Source of the DNA: Amniculibacterium aquaticum
Lineage (GTDB): Bacteria > Bacteroidota > Bacteroidia > Flavobacteriales > Weeksellaceae
Reading direction: 5' to 3'
Assembly (NCBI RefSeq): GCF_003852705.1
Contig: NZ_REFA01000007.1
Span: 48,687 to 112,686, forward strand
Length of the DNA stretch: 64,000 nt
Shown here: positions 61,043 through 64,000 of the stretch, in pieces
Numbering within the stretch: position 1 is the stretch's first letter
Layout of the letters: every line of letters starts with the position of its first letter
Made by a program: the position numbers and the translations under genes
Notes under the pieces: model-generated
The model's input: only the letters and a program-made list of their open reading frames with translations
What the model was told of the DNA's origin: nothing
Database searches by the model: none

Positions 61043-63694
61043 TTGAAGCATTTATATTTACTCTTTTTATTATTTTTCCTGAAAGTATCCGCGCAATCAG
61101 AGATCAAAGGTCTATTGATGTCGGAGACCAATCATCCTCTTTACCGAGCCAATATCATATTGGCCGACAAAGAGGACAATACCCTAGCTTTCGTCTTTAC
61201 AAATAAAGACGGAAGTTTTTTATTGAAAACCGACAAGTTCGGAGATATGCAAGTGCAGATAACTGCCGTAGGATATCAAAACAAAAAATTCCCAATTAGG
61301 ATAATTCGAAAAAATACCGAAATAGATCTGAAAACCATTGTTGTAGATCATAAAAGAGAAAAAGAAATAAAAGAAGTCGTCATAAAACGATCTTCTCCCA
61401 TTCGGATAAAAAAAGATACCATAGAATATACGACTAAAAACTTTAGCACAGGGACGGAACAAAATGTGGAAGATATTTTGAAAAAATTACCCGGCATAAA
61501 AGTGATGAGTGATGGTAAAATAAAAGTGGGTGACAAAGAAGTGGAAAGGGTAATGGTAGAAAACGACGACCTCTTCGAAAAAGGCTACCAAACGCTTACG
61601 CAAAATATGCCATCAAAACCTGTGGAAAAAGTTCAGGTGCTGAAAAATTATTCTAAAAATAAACTTTTAAAGGATATAGAAAATTCCGACAGGATTGCCA
61701 TAAACCTCGTCCTAAAAGAAGATGCCAAAGGAAAATGGTTCGGAAATCTCATTTTGACGTCTACCAGTTTTGAAGAAAATATGCGACAAGGAAAGATCAA
61801 TATAATGAATTTTTCTAAACGAAAAAAAGTGTATTTTCTGTTGAATGCCAATAACCTAGGACTGAACGAAATGAAAGGGGTAGAGTATCTTATCAGTCCC
61901 AATACGGAAAATGAAGCGGAGAATGTTGGGACCGACCTACAGACTTTGTCCATCGTGAATCTCCACCGAAAGAATTTTTCTTTTGAGGACAACAGAACCA
62001 ATTTTAACAACGACAGACTGGCATCCATCAATTATATTTACAATTTTAAAACGGATTGGAAACTGAAGTTTGTTACCATTTTTAACGAAATCGAAAATAA
62101 TAACTTTGTTAGTTCATCGTATAAATTCAATTTTAATGGTCAGAGTTTTAATAATTTTGAAGACAAATCTTGGAAGCAAAATAACCAAAACATTGTCGGA
62201 AAATTAGAACTTTCTAAGGAATTGAATAAAATATCGAACATTCAATTTTACAATAAAGTGTCTTTTTTGAAAGAAGAGAATGATAATCTTTTCATCTTCA
62301 ATCAAAATCCCAATCAACAATTGGGCAATAATCGACTTTTTGCCAGTGAAAATCGATTAATTTACACCAGAAAAGTCGATTCTTCTAAGGCTTGGGTTGG
62401 AGTTGCAAGGTATATTTTCCAGAACAGACCCTATGATTTCACAGACGAAAACGACAGTTTTGTACATTTGCTAAACCTTCCAGATGCCCAAAAAATAAGG
62501 CAAACTATTCAATCTAAAATGAATTTTGCAGGAGCAAAAATCTCTTATATGAAAAAATATTCTGATGAAAACAGTTTGGACATCCAGTTTGGGAATGAAT
62601 ATAGAAACGATGTTTTAAACTCTAGGTTATCTCTTTTTAACTTCAATAATCTTGAAGTTCATTTTGATGATAAAGACTACATCAATCATAATAATTTCTC
62701 AAAAAACAACCTTTTTGCCCAAGCTAAATACAGCTACAAATCAAAACAATGGAACTACGATTTTACAGTGCTCAATCAACTAATCTCAACCAACATTAAC
62801 GGTTCCGAAAATACAGGATACCATCTTTCTCCATCTGCAAGTTTAGGGTACAGGAATAGAAAAGTGGGCAGCTTTAATCTGATGGCAAGTAGAAGTTTTC
62901 AGTCGGTTTCCATCAATGATTTGTACACCAATTTTATTTATAGAGGGAATAGGGATATTCAGAGAAGTACGATTGATAGAGTGGTTCTGCCGAATTTTAA
63001 TCTTGGATTTTCATACAATCTTGGCGATCAACTCTCACAATATCTTAGTTGGGATATTCATTATATAAAAAATGAGAACTCCATCTCTCATAACATGATT
63101 GTTGATCAGAGTTATGTTATCAACCAGTCCATTCTTGTGAAAAACAATTACAATGTGTCTTCTAATTTGGAGTTGATGAAATATCTGAAATTCATTAAGT
63201 CCAGGTTTAGTCTTTTGGGTTCTTATAACAAATCGATATATCAAAATTCGGTTAATAATCAGCCTCTACTCCAATCTCAATTTGAAACCGTTAAACTTGG
63301 TTTTGAGATGAAATCGGGTTGGGTAAAAAAAATAAATTATGAATTAGGCTTCGATTGGATTTTCAGTAGTTTGGTTTCTGATGCCAATTCCAATTCGTAT
63401 ATCGACCAAAAAGGTTACTTCAATTTGTATTATAATTTTAGTCCATTGTTTCGTTTAGAATCGAAATTGGAGTATTATAAAAACGGTAATACCGATCAAA
63501 AAGTCATACAATTTTGGGATGTTAAACTAAATTACAATTGGAAAAAGCACAATATGACTTTGTTTTTACTTGCGAATAACATCCTTAATGCCAGCAGTAT
63601 TCAAAGATTTTCCATAACCAATATTAGCGAAAGTAGATATACCCAAAAACTCTTGCCAAGACATTTTGTGTTAGGGATCAATGTGAATTTTTAA
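61043..63694 (+). CDS. TonB-receptor-like outer-membrane barrel protein
   Basis: A predicted outer-membrane protein of 883 residues. The start is TTG at 61043, which gives a good signal peptide (LYLLFLLFFLKVSAQ). Next come a carboxypeptidase-regulatory-like domain (about 20-105, IKGLLMSETNHPLYRANIIL), a plug-like domain (about 115-215, VEDILKKLPGIKVMSDGKI), and a long barrel region ending RHFVLGINVNF with a C-terminal Phe. No TonB box was identified, so it may be a receptor or a secretion-type barrel. It is last in the cassette and follows the second Cys protein by 6 bp. Confidence 0.88.
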   Translation: MKHLYLLFLLFFLKVSAQSEIKGLLMSETNHPLYRANIILADKEDNTLAFVFTNKDGSFLLKTDKFGDMQVQITAVGYQNKKFPIRIIRKNTEIDLKTIVVDHKREKEIKEVVIKRSSPIRIKKDTIEYTTKNFSTGTEQNVEDILKKLPGIKVMSDGKIKVGDKEVERVMVENDDLFEKGYQTLTQNMPSKPVEKVQVLKNYSKNKLLKDIENSDRIAINLVLKEDAKGKWFGNLILTSTSFEENMRQGKINIMNFSKRKKVYFLLNANNLGLNEMKGVEYLISPNTENEAENVGTDLQTLSIVNLHRKNFSFEDNRTNFNNDRLASINYIYNFKTDWKLKFVTIFNEIENNNFVSSSYKFNFNGQSFNNFEDKSWKQNNQNIVGKLELSKELNKISNIQFYNKVSFLKEENDNLFIFNQNPNQQLGNNRLFASENRLIYTRKVDSSKAWVGVARYIFQNRPYDFTDENDSFVHLLNLPDAQKIRQTIQSKMNFAGAKISYMKKYSDENSLDIQFGNEYRNDVLNSRLSLFNFNNLEVHFDDKDYINHNNFSKNNLFAQAKYSYKSKQWNYDFTVLNQLISTNINGSENTGYHLSPSASLGYRNRKVGSFNLMASRSFQSVSINDLYTNFIYRGNRDIQRSTIDRVVLPNFNLGFSYNLGDQLSQYLSWDIHYIKNENSISHNMIVDQSYVINQSILVKNNYNVSSNLELMKYLKFIKSRFSLLGSYNKSIYQNSVNNQPLLQSQFETVKLGFEMKSGWVKKINYELGFDWIFSSLVSDANSNSYIDQKGYFNLYYNFSPLFRLESKLEYYKNGNTDQKVIQFWDVKLNYNWKKHNMTLFLLANNILNASSIQRFSITNISESRYTQKLLPRHFVLGINVNF

Positions 63695-63756
63695 TTTGAT
63701 AGGCTATTTTGACATTGATGATGGTTATTGAAATGTTTTGAAGATTTTTTTAAATA

Positions 63757-63875
63757 TTTCAAAAAAAGTTTAAATTTTATTTGCGTATTGTTTTTTTTTT
63801 TTTTTTTGCTTTGTCTTGTTAATCCAAATGCGCAAAGAAATTAATAAGACATTTAAACTTTAAAAAATTAACATT
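63757..63875 (+). repeat. Leader repeat, copy 2, with T17 tract
   Basis: Near copy of 59512-59636: TTTAAATTTTATTTGC, then 17 T (63791-63807), GCTTTGTCTTGTTAATCC, a GCGCAAA box, and ATTTAAACTTTAAAAAATTAACATT. In copy 1 the ATG follows this point; here the sequence switches to GAAC... and to the transposase end. No small-Cys gene follows. Confidence 0.8.
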
Positions 63876-63883
63876 GAACTTGT

Positions 63884-64000
63884 TTAATGTTTCCTAATCA
63901 AAATACAACAGAATGCGAGCAGATGAAAATCCCTCCAATGTTTTTCTTTAGTTTCATATCGTATTAATAGCGCTTTAAAGCTATCTATCCAAGCGTTCAT
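63884..64000 (-). mobile_element. C-terminal end of an IS transposase (cut by window edge)
   Basis: The reverse strand from the window edge is open for 38 codons (NAWIDSFKALLIRYETKEKH ... LAFCCILIRKH) and stops at 63884-63886. The pattern W-x-S-F-(R/K)-(A/T)-L/I-x-x-R-Y/F-E-(T) ... W ... LAF ... (L/R)R resembles the C-terminus of IS5-type DDE transposases. The Met at 64000 is probably internal. Family call is by resemblance only. The IS end is expected near 63876. Confidence 0.6.

Overview
The window looks like chromosomal DNA of a flavobacterium in the Weeksellaceae (Chryseobacterium-like); the genus is inferred from gene content and style, not proven. Reasons: AT-rich DNA, Bacteroidota-type promoters (TTG-N16..20-TAnnTTTG) before most operons, type IX secretion (T9SS) sorting domains of type A and type B, a SusC/SusD pair, a GLPGLI protein, DUF3467, DUF2480 and BspA-like repeats, and the translation/RNA-polymerase gene order typical of Bacteroidota.

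Layout. 1-1.4 kb: fabF (cut by the window edge) and acpP, minus strand. 1.7-5 kb: a large secreted fibronectin-III protein, frameshifted. 5.1-7.2 kb: rpsU-xerC-raiA-tRNA-Thr-Tyr-Gly-Thr, minus strand. 7.3-15.6 kb: a type-B-sorted T9SS protein, tmRNA, a frameshifted BspA-like surface protein and an OmpR/histidine kinase pair. 15.7-34.7 kb: tuf-trnW-secE-nusG, then rplK-rplA-rplJ-rplL, then rpoB-rpoC and a DUF3467 gene. About 5 kb of secreted-protein genes sit between rplL and rpoB. 34.9-46.4 kb: dinB, yidC, rnhB, a SusC-like receptor gene with a stop codon after the signal peptide, susD, argS and trnQ. 46.4-54.6 kb: menE, truA, lpxK-punA, DUF937, DUF2480, lpxB, comEC. 54.7-58.8 kb: sdhCAB with an extra gene between sdhA and sdhB. 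58.9-63.9 kb: a HutD-like gene and a compact secreted-protein cassette, bounded on the right by the end of a transposase gene.

The most promising candidate for an undescribed system is 59.5-63.9 kb. Two small secreted proteins share the exact spacing C-x10-C-x15-C-x17-C. They flank a GLPGLI protein and are followed by a TonB-receptor-like outer-membrane protein, with only 3 to 11 nt between genes. The leader of the first gene contains a run of 16 T. It recurs beyond the last gene with 17 T and stops exactly where the start codon would be, next to the transposase end.

Other notable points: a single inversion would restore the expected rpsU-xerC-raiA-tRNA-tuf order; two copies of a structured intergenic repeat show a compensatory base-pair change; a promoter lies inside a 13-bp perfect inverted repeat after rpoC; a possible antisense small RNA lies before dinB; and three surface-protein genes carry single-base disruptions while housekeeping genes are intact.
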